In this document: positions 1 to 8,715 of the stretch, in pieces
Layout of the letters: every line of letters begins with the position of its first letter
Position numbering within the stretch: position 1 is the stretch's first letter
Source: Pseudomonas sp. GM80
GTDB taxonomy: Bacteria; Pseudomonadota; Gammaproteobacteria; Pseudomonadales; Pseudomonadaceae
Direction of reading: 5' to 3'
DNA length: 51,668 bases
NCBI RefSeq assembly: GCF_000282515.1
Contig: NZ_AKJD01000084.1
Location: forward strand, 1 to 51,668
Program-made: the position numbers and the translations under genes
Notes under the pieces: generated by a model
Databases searched by the model: none
Told to the model about the DNA's origin: nothing
Seen by the model: the letters and a program-made list of their open reading frames with translations, nothing else

Positions 1-531
1 GGCAGCCCGCCGGTGGCGAAGATCGAGCCGGGGCAGAAACAACTGGTGCGCCTGACCCGTACCAAAGAAGTGCCGCCGGGGCAGGAACTGGCCTACCGGA
101 TCATCATCGACGAAATCCCCTCGGCGCAACCGCCCTCGGCAGACGGCGGCAAGACAGCTGCTGCGATCCGCTTCCAGATGCGTTATTCGGTGCCGCTGTT
201 CGCCTACGGCGCGGGGCTGTGGAGCAAAGAGGACAGCACCCGCCCGCGCGACCCCAAAGGCATTGGCCTGCCGCAATTGAGCTGGCGCACCGTGGCGGTG
301 GACGGCAAGCCTTATGTGGAAGTGCGCAATCAAGGTGCGGTGCATGCGCGATTGACCGATGTCGCGATCAAACAGGGCGGGCAGAGCAAACCGCTGGCGG
401 AAGGGCTGCTGGGTTATGTGCTGCCGGGCGCGGTAATGCGCTGGCCGGCGCCGGCACCAGCGGCGGATGCGGCGTTGCAGGTGCGGGTCAACGGTGCGCC
501 GCAGGTACAAAATATCACCCCGGCAAAGTAA
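1..531 (+). CDS. csuC: Csu-type fimbrial chaperone, 3' part (5' end outside window)
   Basis: The reading frame is open from base 1 and runs to TAA at 529-531, so the gene starts upstream of the window; the GTG at 13 is internal. About 176 residues are visible. The N-terminal part (KIEPGQKQLVRLTR, then a YRIIIDEIP stretch) matches the G1-strand and domain-1 end of PapD-like periplasmic chaperones. The rest looks like the second Ig-like domain, ending in a basic tail. Such chaperones donate a beta strand to pilin subunits in the periplasm and hand them to the usher. The usher and tip-protein genes follow on the same strand, which supports a Csu/spore-coat-U pilus operon. The Csu assignment rests on the neighbours more than on this fragment. 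Confidence 0.85.
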   Translation, partial: GSPPVAKIEPGQKQLVRLTRTKEVPPGQELAYRIIIDEIPSAQPPSADGGKTAAAIRFQMRYSVPLFAYGAGLWSKEDSTRPRDPKGIGLPQLSWRTVAVDGKPYVEVRNQGAVHARLTDVAIKQGGQSKPLAEGLLGYVLPGAVMRWPAPAPAADAALQVRVNGAPQVQNITPAK

Positions 532-560
532 GCAACGGTCTCGGCTTCATGGAGAGGTTT

Positions 561-682
561 TGTGGCGAGGGAGCTTGCTCCCGCTCAGGCGCCAAGCAGT
601 CGTAAATCGAGCCTGCGCGCTGTCTCTGGATAGACCGGATGGGGCCACTGCGCAGCCCGGCGGGAGCAAGCGCTGGCCACAG
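561..682. repeat. REP pair, GTGGCGAGGGAGCTTGCTCCC family
   Basis: The left arm (561-584) and the inverted right arm (660-682, GCGGGAGCAAGC...GGCCACA) flank a 75-bp middle. The pair lies between the chaperone and usher genes, inside a presumed operon, and could form a large hairpin in the mRNA that lowers usher expression or stabilises the upstream message. The arms are diverged from each other. Confidence 0.7.
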
Positions 683-728
683 AGATTGCGTCGGGCCCGA
701 TAGACACGGGCTCGGCCACCGCAGTATC

Positions 729-768
729 AGGAGGATTCAGTCCATTGACGGACGTAATACGTGTATGA
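729..768 (+). promoter_or_regulatory. Strong SD with 7-codon mini-ORF overlapping the usher start
   Basis: A perfect AGGAGG lies at 729-734, 30 bases before the usher ATG (765), too far to serve it directly. It is well spaced for a TTG at 745 that opens a 7-codon frame (TTG ACG GAC GTA ATA CGT GTA TGA). Its TGA (766-768) overlaps the usher ATG as ATGA. This would allow translational coupling. The alternative is initiation of the usher itself at the in-frame ATT at 744. Confidence 0.35.
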
Positions 769-3122
769 GCCGAGGATTGGCTCGCCGTCTTCAGCGTCCG
801 TTGTGGCTCATGACCGGCGCGTGTTGCCTGGTGCTCATTTCACCACTGGAGGCCGGCGAACTGCCGCCGCCACCCAGCGGCATGGAGGCCGTCAGTGATG
901 CTCAGTTGTTTCTCGAACTGGTGGTCAATCAGATGAACACCGGGCGCGTGGTGGCGGTGCAGCAGCGCGGCGGACGCCTGTTTCTGCCGACCACGGCGTT
1001 ACGTGAAACCGGTATGGCCCTGCCTGAAAATGTCGGCGCCGAAGTCGACCTCGACAGCCTGCCGGGGCTGCACAGCGATTACGACAGCGTCGGTCAGCGC
1101 CTGCTGCTGGACGTGCCGCCGGACTGGTTGCCGGAGCAGTTCATCGGCAATCGCCAGGCCTATCCACGAACCCCGGCCCTGAGCAGTTTCGGCGCGCTGT
1201 TCAACTATGACCTGTACCTCAACGACACCGACGACGCTGGCACCTACCTCGCCGCGTGGAACGAAGTGCGGGTGTTTGACAGTTGGGGCACGCTGTCCAA
1301 TACCGGGCAATACCGGCGCACGTTATCGGGTGATTCGCTCAGCACGCTGAACAACGGCTACCTGCGTTACGACACCACCTGGCGTTACTCCGATGACGAG
1401 CGAATGCTCACCTATGAAGCGGGCGACGTGATCAGTGGCGCCTTGCCGTGGAGCAGTTCGGTGCGCTTGGGCGGTGTGCAGTTCTCGCGGGACTTCGCGG
1501 TGCGGCCGGACCTGGTCACGTACCCGTTGCCGCAATTCGCCGGTGAAGCGGCGGTGCCGTCCTCGGTGGATCTGTTCATCAATGGCTACAAGTCCAGCAG
1601 CGCCGAGTTGCAGCCGGGCCCCTACACTCTGACCAACATTCCGTTCATCAATGGCGCGGGCGAAGCCGTCGTGGTGACCACCGATGCGCTCGGTCGGCAG
1701 GTCTCGACCACCGTGCCGTTCTATGTCACCAGCAGTCTGCTGCAAAAGGGCTTGAGCGATTTTTCGGTGGCCGCCGGCAGCTTGCGGCGCGACTATGCCC
1801 TGAAGGATTTCAGTTATGGGCCGGGCGTCACGTCCGGCAGCCTGCGCTATGGCGTCAGCGACAGTTTCACCCTCGAAAGCCATGCCGAAGCCTCCGATTC
1901 GCTGACCCTCGGCGGCCTCGGTGGCAACCTGCGCCTGGGCAATTTCGGCGTACTCAACAGCGCCATGAGTCAAAGCCGTTTCGACGGCGAGGGCGGTCAG
2001 CAATTAAGCCTGGGTTATCAGTACAGCAACCAGCGTTTCAGCTTTTCCTATCAGCGCCTGCAACGCCACGACCAATACGCCGACCTGACGGTGGTCGACA
2101 GCCCCTATATCAGCCTCAGCCGGCGCAGCGAACAGGCGACACTGAGCCTCAATCTCGACCGCTGGGGCAGCCTCGGCGCCGGTTATTTCGATGTCCGCGC
2201 AGCCGATGATTCGCGCACACGCCTGCTCAACCTGAGCTGGAGCAAACCGCTGTGGCGCAACAGCAGCTTTTATCTGTCGGCCAATCGCGAGATCGGCGAC
2301 AGCAACTGGGCGGTGCAGGCGCAACTGGTGATTCCGTTCGATCTGCGCGGCAGCCTGGCCATCAGCAGCGAACGCAGCAAGACCGGCCAAAGCCAGCAGC
2401 GGGTCAATTACAGTCGCGCGGTGCCGAGCGAGGGCGGGGTAGGCTTCAATCTGGGTTATGCCAAGGGTGATGGCGCCGACTACCGTCAGGCCGACGTCAC
2501 CTGGCGTTTGCAATCGGTGCAATTGCAGGCCGGTGTCTACGGCACCTCCGACGCTGAAACCCGGTGGGCGGATGCCAGTGGTTCGCTGGTGTGGATGGAC
2601 CGCCAGGTGTTCGCCGCCAATCGCATCGATGATGCGTTTGTGGTGGTCAGCACTGATGGTTTTGCCGACATTCCGGTGCGCTACGAAAACCAGCAGGTCG
2701 GCCAGACCGACAAGAACGGTCACTTGCTGGTGCCGTGGAGCAGTGCCTATTACCGCGGCAAATACGAAATCGATCCGCTGAACCTGCCGCCGAATGTGCG
2801 CAGTCCCAACGTTGAGCAACGCATTGCCGTGCGCCGAGGCAGTGGCTATTTGCTGGAGTTTCCACTGAGCCGGATCGTCGCGGCGAGCATCGTCCTTGTC
2901 GACGCCCAGCAACGCGAGTTGCCGCTGGGCGCCGGGGTCGTGCATGAGCAGAGCGGCACGCGGACCGTGGTCGGTTGGGACGGCCTGGTCTATCTGGAAA
3001 ACCTTCAGGCGCAGAACTCATTGCAGGTGACCCTGGCCGACGGCAAGACCTGCCAGGTGCAATTCAACGTCGACATGAACCAGAACCAGGTGCCGTTGAT
3101 TGGCCCGTTGGTGTGCCGATGA
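765..3122 (+). CDS. csuD: Outer-membrane fimbrial usher (Csu type)
   Basis: The 785-residue protein starts at ATG 765 and opens with a signal peptide: a basic MSRGLARRLQRP stretch, then a hydrophobic core ending near LEAGE. The frame is open upstream to 639, but that part is REP-like sequence and makes no sensible protein. The body has the usher pattern: an N-terminal periplasmic domain (FLELVVNQMNTGRVVAV), a long barrel with many alternating S/Y/L strands (FNYDLYLN; SLRYGVSDSFTLESHAEAS), a plug/middle domain near VDLFINGYKSSSAELQPGPYTL, and C-terminal carboxypeptidase-like domains (FADIPVRYENQQVGQTDKNGHLLVP). It forms the outer-membrane pore that receives chaperone-subunit complexes and builds the pilus. 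Its TGA overlaps the next gene's ATG by 3 bases (ATGA), so the two are translationally coupled. Confidence 0.95.
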   Translation: MSRGLARRLQRPLWLMTGACCLVLISPLEAGELPPPPSGMEAVSDAQLFLELVVNQMNTGRVVAVQQRGGRLFLPTTALRETGMALPENVGAEVDLDSLPGLHSDYDSVGQRLLLDVPPDWLPEQFIGNRQAYPRTPALSSFGALFNYDLYLNDTDDAGTYLAAWNEVRVFDSWGTLSNTGQYRRTLSGDSLSTLNNGYLRYDTTWRYSDDERMLTYEAGDVISGALPWSSSVRLGGVQFSRDFAVRPDLVTYPLPQFAGEAAVPSSVDLFINGYKSSSAELQPGPYTLTNIPFINGAGEAVVVTTDALGRQVSTTVPFYVTSSLLQKGLSDFSVAAGSLRRDYALKDFSYGPGVTSGSLRYGVSDSFTLESHAEASDSLTLGGLGGNLRLGNFGVLNSAMSQSRFDGEGGQQLSLGYQYSNQRFSFSYQRLQRHDQYADLTVVDSPYISLSRRSEQATLSLNLDRWGSLGAGYFDVRAADDSRTRLLNLSWSKPLWRNSSFYLSANREIGDSNWAVQAQLVIPFDLRGSLAISSERSKTGQSQQRVNYSRAVPSEGGVGFNLGYAKGDGADYRQADVTWRLQSVQLQAGVYGTSDAETRWADASGSLVWMDRQVFAANRIDDAFVVVSTDGFADIPVRYENQQVGQTDKNGHLLVPWSSAYYRGKYEIDPLNLPPNVRSPNVEQRIAVRRGSGYLLEFPLSRIVAASIVLVDAQQRELPLGAGVVHEQSGTRTVVGWDGLVYLENLQAQNSLQVTLADGKTCQVQFNVDMNQNQVPLIGPLVCR

Positions 3123-4090
3123 TCAGTGCGCGGTTTTGCCTGTGGCTGGCGCTGATGCTGCCGGGGGCCGCTCAGGCCCTGTGTTCGGTGGTGAGTACCA
3201 CGCCGGCGGCCTTCGGCACGATCAGTTCGATCGCCGTGCGCACGACTTCGCAGCCCAGTTCGACGCTCAATGGCGGGTTGAGCTGCACCGGTTCACTGCT
3301 GTCGTTGCTGACCAGTAGCGACCACTTCTGGGGCACCGTCTCCTCGACTCAAAGTGGCCTGGTCGGGCCGACGGGCGACGTCATCAATTACACGCTCTAC
3401 GCCAACAACAGCACCAGCTACCCGCTGACCCGTGGCACCGCTTATGACTTCGCCCGCAACGGCATCATCGATGCCTTGGGCCTGCTCAACGGCACCACGC
3501 CGAAAACCGTGCCGCTGTACCTGAGGACAACCATTGGCAGTAATGTTGCCGCCGGCGTATACACCGAGACCCTGAGCATCTTCTGGAACTGGAATTACTG
3601 TTCGGGGATCGGCATCGGTGCCATCTGCGTCGGGCGCGATATCAATAACGGCACCACGACGCTGACGGTCAACCTGACCGTTTCCAACGATTGCACGATT
3701 ACCGCGCCGAACATCGCCTTCGGCAGCGCGCCGGTGATCAGCGCCTTCACCCCGGTGACCGGGCAAACCATCAATCTGGCGTGCACCAAGGGCAGCGCCT
3801 ACACCGTGGGCTTGAGCGACGGGCAAAATGCGGCCAGCGTCGGCGGACGCCGGCGAATGATCTCCGGGAGCAATTATCTGGCCTACGACATTTTCAAAAG
3901 CGCCGGCACCACGCGCTGGGGCAGCGTCGGCGCGGCGCGGCGGGCGAGTACCGACGCCGAGGTCAATCCCGGCAACGGCCAGGGCACCGGCAGCCAGATC
4001 TTCAACTACAACGCGAAAATCTACACCGACCAGACCACGCCACCGGCGGGCACCTATTTGGACAATGTGGTGCTCGATGTCGGTTTTTGA
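3119..4090 (+). CDS. csuE: Spore-coat-U pilus subunit, two-domain tip type (CsuE-like)
   Basis: A 323-residue secreted protein. The ATG at 3119 is chosen because it overlaps the usher stop and is followed at once by a signal peptide (MISARFCLWLALMLPGAAQA, cleavage before LCSVV). Two spore-coat-U (SCPU) repeats can be seen: residues ~22-180 (CSVVSTTPAAFGTI...LSCTGS) and ~190-323 (DCTITAPNIAFGSAP...INLACTKGSAYTVGLSDGQN...YLDNVVLDVGF), each with its Cys pair. Two-domain SCPU proteins last in a csu operon are tip adhesins, acting in attachment to abiotic surfaces. It is the last gene of the operon; a REP pair follows. Confidence 0.88.
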   Translation: MISARFCLWLALMLPGAAQALCSVVSTTPAAFGTISSIAVRTTSQPSSTLNGGLSCTGSLLSLLTSSDHFWGTVSSTQSGLVGPTGDVINYTLYANNSTSYPLTRGTAYDFARNGIIDALGLLNGTTPKTVPLYLRTTIGSNVAAGVYTETLSIFWNWNYCSGIGIGAICVGRDINNGTTTLTVNLTVSNDCTITAPNIAFGSAPVISAFTPVTGQTINLACTKGSAYTVGLSDGQNAASVGGRRRMISGSNYLAYDIFKSAGTTRWGSVGAARRASTDAEVNPGNGQGTGSQIFNYNAKIYTDQTTPPAGTYLDNVVLDVGF

Positions 4091-4121
4091 ACCTTCGCGA
4101 TATTGCCTGATAACCACAATC

Positions 4122-4217
4122 CCTGTGGGAGCGGGCTTGCCCGCGATAGCGGTGGATCATGCAAAATAAATGTTGAATGTGCCGGCCTCATCGCGGGCGA
4201 GCCCGCTCCCACAGGGT
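4122..4217. repeat. REP pair, GTGGGAGCGGGCTTGCCCGCGA family
   Basis: Inverted arms 4122-4150 and 4188-4217 sit between the convergent pilus and anti-sigma genes. This is the commonest P. fluorescens REP sequence type. Confidence 0.85.
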
Positions 4218-4229
4218 TTTGCGGAGTAC

Positions 4230-4973
4230 TCAGAATTGCAGTGATCGCGCTGCCGGGGAATCGGTAGGGCTGATCATTGCGTAGTTGTAGCCTTCACCCG
4301 ACCAGTACTCGGCCTGCAAATCCCCGTCGCTGCGTTTGCCGCGTGGCAAAAAGGTGTTTTTCGGCCCGGGCGGGCGTACGTAAAAACTGACCTTGTGGCC
4401 GCTGCCATCCTCATACATCACCATTGCCGCCGGCCCCTCATCGGTGCTCAGCAGACGGCCGCTGACCGCTTGAAACCCGGCCGCTGTCAGGTCCGGCAAA
4501 CGGCTGGCCCGGGAGAAATAACGGTCGAGCCAGCGCTGCATGTCGCCGTCATTCTCAACCTTGTAATCCGCCGGCAACATGCCTTGCTGGGCGATCAATC
4601 GATAAGCCTGCAAGGCATCGGTCATCGGCAACATCGAGGAACGCACGAGGGTCATTTCGCGCGCCTGCCAGCCACTGAAACCACCGACGCTGACGGCGAT
4701 CAGCAACACCGCTGCACTGGCCAGATGACGATGTGACTGACGCTGGCGCCGCTGCCGAATCATCGTCGGATCAAGCGCCGGATTCGCCGGTTGCTGCAGG
4801 GCACCGCCAAGGGCAGCGCGCAGTTGCTGGGCGTCCTGTTGCCAGGCGCGCACTTGCGCGGCTTCATCCGGGTGAGTGGCCAGCCAGGTGTCCAGCACAC
4901 GCCGGTCGGCCTCGCTGAGTTGGTGGTCGACATAAGCGTGCAAATCACGCTCGCTGGGGGGCAGGCTGATCAT
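4230..4973 (-). CDS. Transmembrane anti-sigma factor
   Basis: A 247-residue protein. The N-terminal cytoplasmic part (RDLHAYVDHQLSEADRRVLD...QVRAW) is the typical anti-sigma segment that holds the ECF factor. One membrane helix lies at ~83-101 (HLASAAVLLIAVSVGGFSGW) and a ~145-residue periplasmic domain follows, with YRLIAQQG and YVRPPGP stretches. The Cys residues of the zinc-binding ZAS motif (HxxxCxxC) are missing, so it belongs to the zinc-free group. Its ATG overlaps the sigma stop by 4 bases (ATGA), so the pair is made in balance. It presumably holds the sigma factor at the membrane until a periplasmic signal arrives. The signal cannot be told from sequence; the shared promoter in front of a peroxidase gene hints at oxidative stress. 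Confidence 0.85.
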   Translation of the reverse strand: MISLPPSERDLHAYVDHQLSEADRRVLDTWLATHPDEAAQVRAWQQDAQQLRAALGGALQQPANPALDPTMIRQRRQRQSHRHLASAAVLLIAVSVGGFSGWQAREMTLVRSSMLPMTDALQAYRLIAQQGMLPADYKVENDGDMQRWLDRYFSRASRLPDLTAAGFQAVSGRLLSTDEGPAAMVMYEDGSGHKVSFYVRPPGPKNTFLPRGKRSDGDLQAEYWSGEGYNYAMISPTDSPAARSLQF

Positions 4974-5476
4974 TTGAGTCTCCGCAGAGAAGGGCTGGTG
5001 ATTTCGCCGTCGCTGAGTTGGCGCAAGGCCTGGCGGGCGCGGGACAGGCGCGACATCACGGTGCCGATCGGGGCGCCGAGGATCTCGGCGACCTCTTTAT
5101 AGGTCAGGCCTTCCACCGACACCATCAGCAGCAGGGCACGCTGTTCGGTGGGCAAGCGGTCGAAGGCTTGCAGGGTCGATTGGGCAATCACCGTGCGTTC
5201 CACCGACGGTTCGGCATCGTCACGCCCGGTGAAAAATTCGAGCATGCGCGCATACCGTCGCGAGCGGCGATGGGCATCGAGAAACTGCCGATACAGGATC
5301 GCGAACAGCCAGGCCCGCAAGTCGCCATCGGCGCGTTTGGCGCCCCAACTCGACAGCGCCCGCTCCAGGCTCGCCTGCACCAGATCGTCGGCGCTGCTGC
5401 TGTTGCGCGTCAATGACACGGCGAAGCGGCGCAATCGGGGGATCAATTCCCGCAGTGGCTCGTCAAGGTCGTTCAT
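4970..5476 (-). CDS. ECF-family RNA polymerase sigma factor
   Basis: 168 residues from ATG 5476 (MNDLDEPLREL); an in-frame GTG at 5506 would add 10 residues with no better ribosome site. Region 2 is at ~8-75 (LRRFAVSLTRNSSSADDLVQASLERAL, DLRAWLFAILYRQFLDAHRR) and region 4 at ~105-155 (LPTEQRALLLMVSVEGLTYKEVAEILGAPIGTVMSRLSRARQAL). There is no region 3, as expected for the ECF class. It is followed by its overlapping anti-sigma gene. A GGGAATAA-N14-CGTCT promoter stands upstream (5534-5560) and recurs before the peroxidase operon at 9539, so self-activation and control of that operon are inferred. Confidence 0.93.
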   Translation of the reverse strand: MNDLDEPLRELIPRLRRFAVSLTRNSSSADDLVQASLERALSSWGAKRADGDLRAWLFAILYRQFLDAHRRSRRYARMLEFFTGRDDAEPSVERTVIAQSTLQAFDRLPTEQRALLLMVSVEGLTYKEVAEILGAPIGTVMSRLSRARQALRQLSDGEITSPSLRRLK

Positions 5477-5533
5477 GGAGAGGTGGTCATGGGCTGGACA
5501 TCTCACGGGCCGGATAAGCAGTGTTGAACAGAA

Positions 5534-5560
5534 AGACGTCTCCCGCCGTAAATTATTCCC
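5534..5560 (-). promoter_or_regulatory. ECF-type promoter of the sigma/anti-sigma operon
   Basis: Read on the minus strand: GGGAATAA (5560-5553), a 14-bp spacer, then CGTCT (5538-5534), 58 bases before the sigma start codon. The same two boxes with the same spacing occur at 9539-9565 before the catalase-like gene. GGAA-type -35 and CGTC-type -10 boxes are the usual ECF pattern. Confidence 0.75.
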
Positions 5561-5742
5561 TCCGGCGTTATGAAAATGTTCATCCCTGCTTTTGTAGGAG
5601 ATGTCGCTGCGTTTTGTAGTCCGTGTAATGGATTCAGATTTCCCTGCTCAACCCTTTTGACAGACGCGTTTGGCGACCGGTGCAGCCCAGCTCAACCGGC
5701 CAGAAGTGACTGGACACATTGTCGGGAAATAAGGGAAATCCA

Positions 5743-7338
5743 ATGCAAGCGTTAGTGATGAAAAACCGCTCGGTATCGAGCTTCGAGCCGAAGGTCATTG
5801 TTGAATCCGATCCATGGCAGCGCTTCGGTTGCGGCCCTCTGGTCGAGCCGAGCGCGGCATTGATTCACCGCGCCATCGAAGCGCAAGCCAGTGCCCGGCC
5901 TGAGGCCATCGCGGCGCAATGTCAGGGGCAATCGATTACTTACGGCGAGTTGAACCGTCAGGCCAATCGGCTCGCGGTCAATTTGATCCAGCGCGGCGTG
6001 GTCGCAGGCGATCACGTGGCGCTGTTTGTCGAGCGCTCGATTCCGATGCTGGTGGGCATGTTGGCAGTGTTGAAAGTCGGCGCGGCCTACATCCCTCAGC
6101 ATGTGGGCATCACTCCTGCCTCCCAGTTGCGCCACATCATGACCGTTGCCCGGGTACGCGTTGTTCTGACGTTGTCGGCGCTGGCGCCGGCGATTCCGCT
6201 GACGGCGGCCGAGCAATGCATCCACCTGGATGAATTCATCCGCGAAGAAAGTGTTGCCAGCGATGAGTTGAATATCTGTGGCGAAACGGCATCGCCGGAC
6301 TCACTGTGTTTTGTGCTGTTTACCTCAGGCACTACCGGCCTGCCCAATGGGGTACGCGTGACCCAGCGCAACGTGTGCAACATCTTGCTGACGACGCCGG
6401 GCAATCTCGGTATGCGCCCTGGCTGGAAGGTCGGCCAGATCCTCAACATCGCCTTTGATATGGCGGCCTGGGAAGTATTGGGTTGCCTGGCCCACGGCGC
6501 CACGCTGTTGATCCGTGGCAAAGACATCGCGCAGACCGCCGAGCAGTGCGACGTGCTGATTGCGACGCCGTCGATTCTCGCCACGCTTGACCCCGCACGT
6601 TGCCGCCAGGTGAAGGTCGTCGCCTTGGCAGGCGAACCGTGCCCACAACCATTGGCAGACCGCTGGGCCGCATTTTGCAGTTTTAACAACGCGTGCGGAC
6701 CGACCGAAACGACCATCGTCAACACCCTGCAGCACTATCAGGGATCGGGACCGCTGACGATCGGTAAACCGACGCCGAACAATACCGTTTATGTACTCGA
6801 TGAGTCGGGGCAACTCTGCGCCCCCGGTGAGCAAGGCGAAATGTGGGCGGGGGGCGATTGCGTCACGGCGGGATATCTGGGCAATCCTGAGCTGACCGCC
6901 GAGCGGTATCAGCCTGATCCCTTTCTGGGTGACGGGCGGATGATGTTTCGCACCCGTGATCTGGGACGTTGGACCGAAAACGGCGAGTTGGAGCACTTGG
7001 GGCGTGTCGATGATCAGGTCAAGGTCAGAGGTTTTCGGGTGGAACTCGACTCGGTGTCAGCGGCGCTGGAGGCTGCACCGAATTGCGAGCGCGCGGTCAC
7101 GCTGAAGCTCGACAGTCGTCAACTGGTGGCGTTCGTTTATCCGGCTTCCACGAACGTCGATGTGGCGCGTTTGTATTGCGAAGAACGACTCGCTTATTAC
7201 TGCGTGCCTTCTTTGATTCTCGCGGTCGATGACATTCCGCTGACCTCCCGGGGCAAGGTCGACAAGCGTCTGTTACTGGCGAGAGCACTCGCACATCAAG
7301 CGGAAAATACCTGCACCGAACAGCAGGTGCCGGCATGA
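5743..7338 (+). CDS. Stand-alone adenylation (AMP-binding) enzyme, TmpL N-terminal-like
   Basis: 531 residues from ATG 5743, with AAGGGA 7 bases upstream. All core adenylation motifs are visible: A3 FTSGTTGLPNG (193-203, with Asn where Lys is usual), A4 FDMAAWE (238-244), A5 NACGPTETT (316-324), A7 RTRDL (403-407), A8 GRVDDQVKVRGFRVE (420-434) and A10 catalytic Lys505 in SRGKVDK. Asp239 in A4 is the residue that binds the amino group of alpha-amino acids, so an amino acid substrate is likely; my hand-aligned pocket is roughly D-M-W-I-A-A-A-I-V-K, mostly hydrophobic. No carrier-protein domain follows: the protein ends ~25 residues after A10. Its stop overlaps the next start (ATGA). Fungal TmpL joins such a domain to a ferric-reductase-like membrane part, which here is the next gene. 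Substrate and product are unknown. Confidence 0.85.
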   Translation: MQALVMKNRSVSSFEPKVIVESDPWQRFGCGPLVEPSAALIHRAIEAQASARPEAIAAQCQGQSITYGELNRQANRLAVNLIQRGVVAGDHVALFVERSIPMLVGMLAVLKVGAAYIPQHVGITPASQLRHIMTVARVRVVLTLSALAPAIPLTAAEQCIHLDEFIREESVASDELNICGETASPDSLCFVLFTSGTTGLPNGVRVTQRNVCNILLTTPGNLGMRPGWKVGQILNIAFDMAAWEVLGCLAHGATLLIRGKDIAQTAEQCDVLIATPSILATLDPARCRQVKVVALAGEPCPQPLADRWAAFCSFNNACGPTETTIVNTLQHYQGSGPLTIGKPTPNNTVYVLDESGQLCAPGEQGEMWAGGDCVTAGYLGNPELTAERYQPDPFLGDGRMMFRTRDLGRWTENGELEHLGRVDDQVKVRGFRVELDSVSAALEAAPNCERAVTLKLDSRQLVAFVYPASTNVDVARLYCEERLAYYCVPSLILAVDDIPLTSRGKVDKRLLLARALAHQAENTCTEQQVPA

Positions 7339-8669
7339 ACGCAGTGGATGCAAACGTCGAATTACCCGCCAAACCGGCACGTTGGCGGCGCCTCGGAACG
7401 CTGCCGGTGTTCTCGCACTACAACCGTCTGGTCGCGCTGGTATTCGCCTGCAATGTCGCCGCGCTGGTGTTTGGCCTGAGCGGCGGCCAGTGGTGGTCGG
7501 GCGCAGGCGTGGATTTGCCTGCGCTCTCGGGCCTGGTGGTGGCGAACCTGTCCATGGCGATATTGATTCGTCAGCAGTACCTGATCAATGCGCTGTTCTG
7601 GCTGGCAACGCGAGCACCAACGACCTGGCCGCTGGCCATTCGTCGCTCGCTGGCCAAGGTCTATCACTTTGGCGGATTGCACAGTGGTGGGGCGACAGCC
7701 GCCATTGCCTGGTTCGCGGCGTTGTCGGGTTCGATGATCTGGCAGCGGTTTGCAGGGCCTGGCGGGGTTTCGTTGACGCTGATCGGCCTCAGCGGCGGGC
7801 TGTTCGGGTTGTTGTTGCTGATTGCAATCATGGCGTTGCCGGGCATACGCGGACGCTTTCACAACGCGTTCGAACGCACGCATCGTTTCGGTGGGTGGGC
7901 GGCGCTGGCGCTGTTCTGGGCGATGACGCTGGTGTCTGCTCAAGAGCAGAATCCCACGCTGGCGTTGATGGACGTCCTGCTGCGCTCGGTCTCGTTCTGG
8001 ATGCTGCTGTTGCTGACGCTGAGCATTGCCTTGCCTTGGCTGCGTTTACGCAAAGTCCCGGTCAGTCTGCTCAAGCCGTCTGCACATGCGGTGATCGCAC
8101 GCTTCGATCACCACACACCGTTTGCCGGTTCAGCCACGGCGATCAGTCGCCACCCGCTGTGGGAGTGGCACTCTTTCGCCAATATTCCTACACCCGGAGA
8201 GGATGGTTTCCGACTGATCATTTCCCGGGCGGGCGACTGGACGGGCGCGTTCATCGAGCAGGCGCCCACGCATGTCTGGGTAAAAGGCATCACCACGGCG
8301 GGCGTGGCGCACATTGAAACGCTGTTCAAATCGGTGGTGTATGTCGCCACCGGTAGCGGCATCGGCCCGGTGTTGCCACACCTGTTGGCCAGACAGGTGC
8401 CTATTCGCCTGATCTGGTCGACCCGCAGTCCGCGAGCCACTTATGGCGATTCGCTGGTGGATGAAATCCTCGAAGCCCAGCCCGACGCCCTGATCTGGGA
8501 CACCGATGTGTCGGGAAAACCCGATCTGGTGAAGCTGGCCTATGCCGCCGTGCAGTCATTCGGCGCCGAAGCGGTGATCTGCATATCCAATCAGACGCTG
8601 ACGCAGCGAGTGGTCGAGGAAATGGAGGCGCGGGGGATTCCGGCCTACGGCGCCATTTGGGATTCCTGA
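7335..8669 (+). CDS. Six-helix ferric-reductase-like membrane flavoprotein (TmpA/TmpL C-terminal-like)
   Basis: 444 residues. The N-terminal half has about six membrane helices between residues ~32 and 235. Histidines lie near the helices: H111 and H116 in YHFGGLHSG, H176 and H183 in FERTHRFGGW. They could bind haem, though the family's haem content is uncertain. The C-terminal half resembles the FAD/NAD(P) part of NADPH oxidases and ferric reductases: HPLWEWHSF (273-281) at the place of the HPF flavin motif, ISRAGDWTG (296-304), and a nucleotide-binding loop TGSGIGP (339-345) followed by LIWSTRSP. It starts inside the adenylation gene's stop (ATGA), so the two products are probably made together. 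Similar domain order is known in fungal TmpA/TmpL, linked to redox balance and development. The reaction is unknown. Confidence 0.75.
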   Translation: MNAVDANVELPAKPARWRRLGTLPVFSHYNRLVALVFACNVAALVFGLSGGQWWSGAGVDLPALSGLVVANLSMAILIRQQYLINALFWLATRAPTTWPLAIRRSLAKVYHFGGLHSGGATAAIAWFAALSGSMIWQRFAGPGGVSLTLIGLSGGLFGLLLLIAIMALPGIRGRFHNAFERTHRFGGWAALALFWAMTLVSAQEQNPTLALMDVLLRSVSFWMLLLLTLSIALPWLRLRKVPVSLLKPSAHAVIARFDHHTPFAGSATAISRHPLWEWHSFANIPTPGEDGFRLIISRAGDWTGAFIEQAPTHVWVKGITTAGVAHIETLFKSVVYVATGSGIGPVLPHLLARQVPIRLIWSTRSPRATYGDSLVDEILEAQPDALIWDTDVSGKPDLVKLAYAAVQSFGAEAVICISNQTLTQRVVEEMEARGIPAYGAIWDS

Positions 8670-8715
8670 CGCCACGCTGAAATTTTCCCTACACATACAT
8701 TATTCAAGGAATGAG

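Noticed and set aside
5655..5690. Sigma-70 or sigma-54 promoter for the TmpL-like operon (TTGACA at 5658, TTGGCGACCGGTGCAG)
   Set aside because: TTGACA has no acceptable -10 at 16-18 bp, and the GG-to-GC distance is two bases too short for sigma-54. The promoter stays unidentified.
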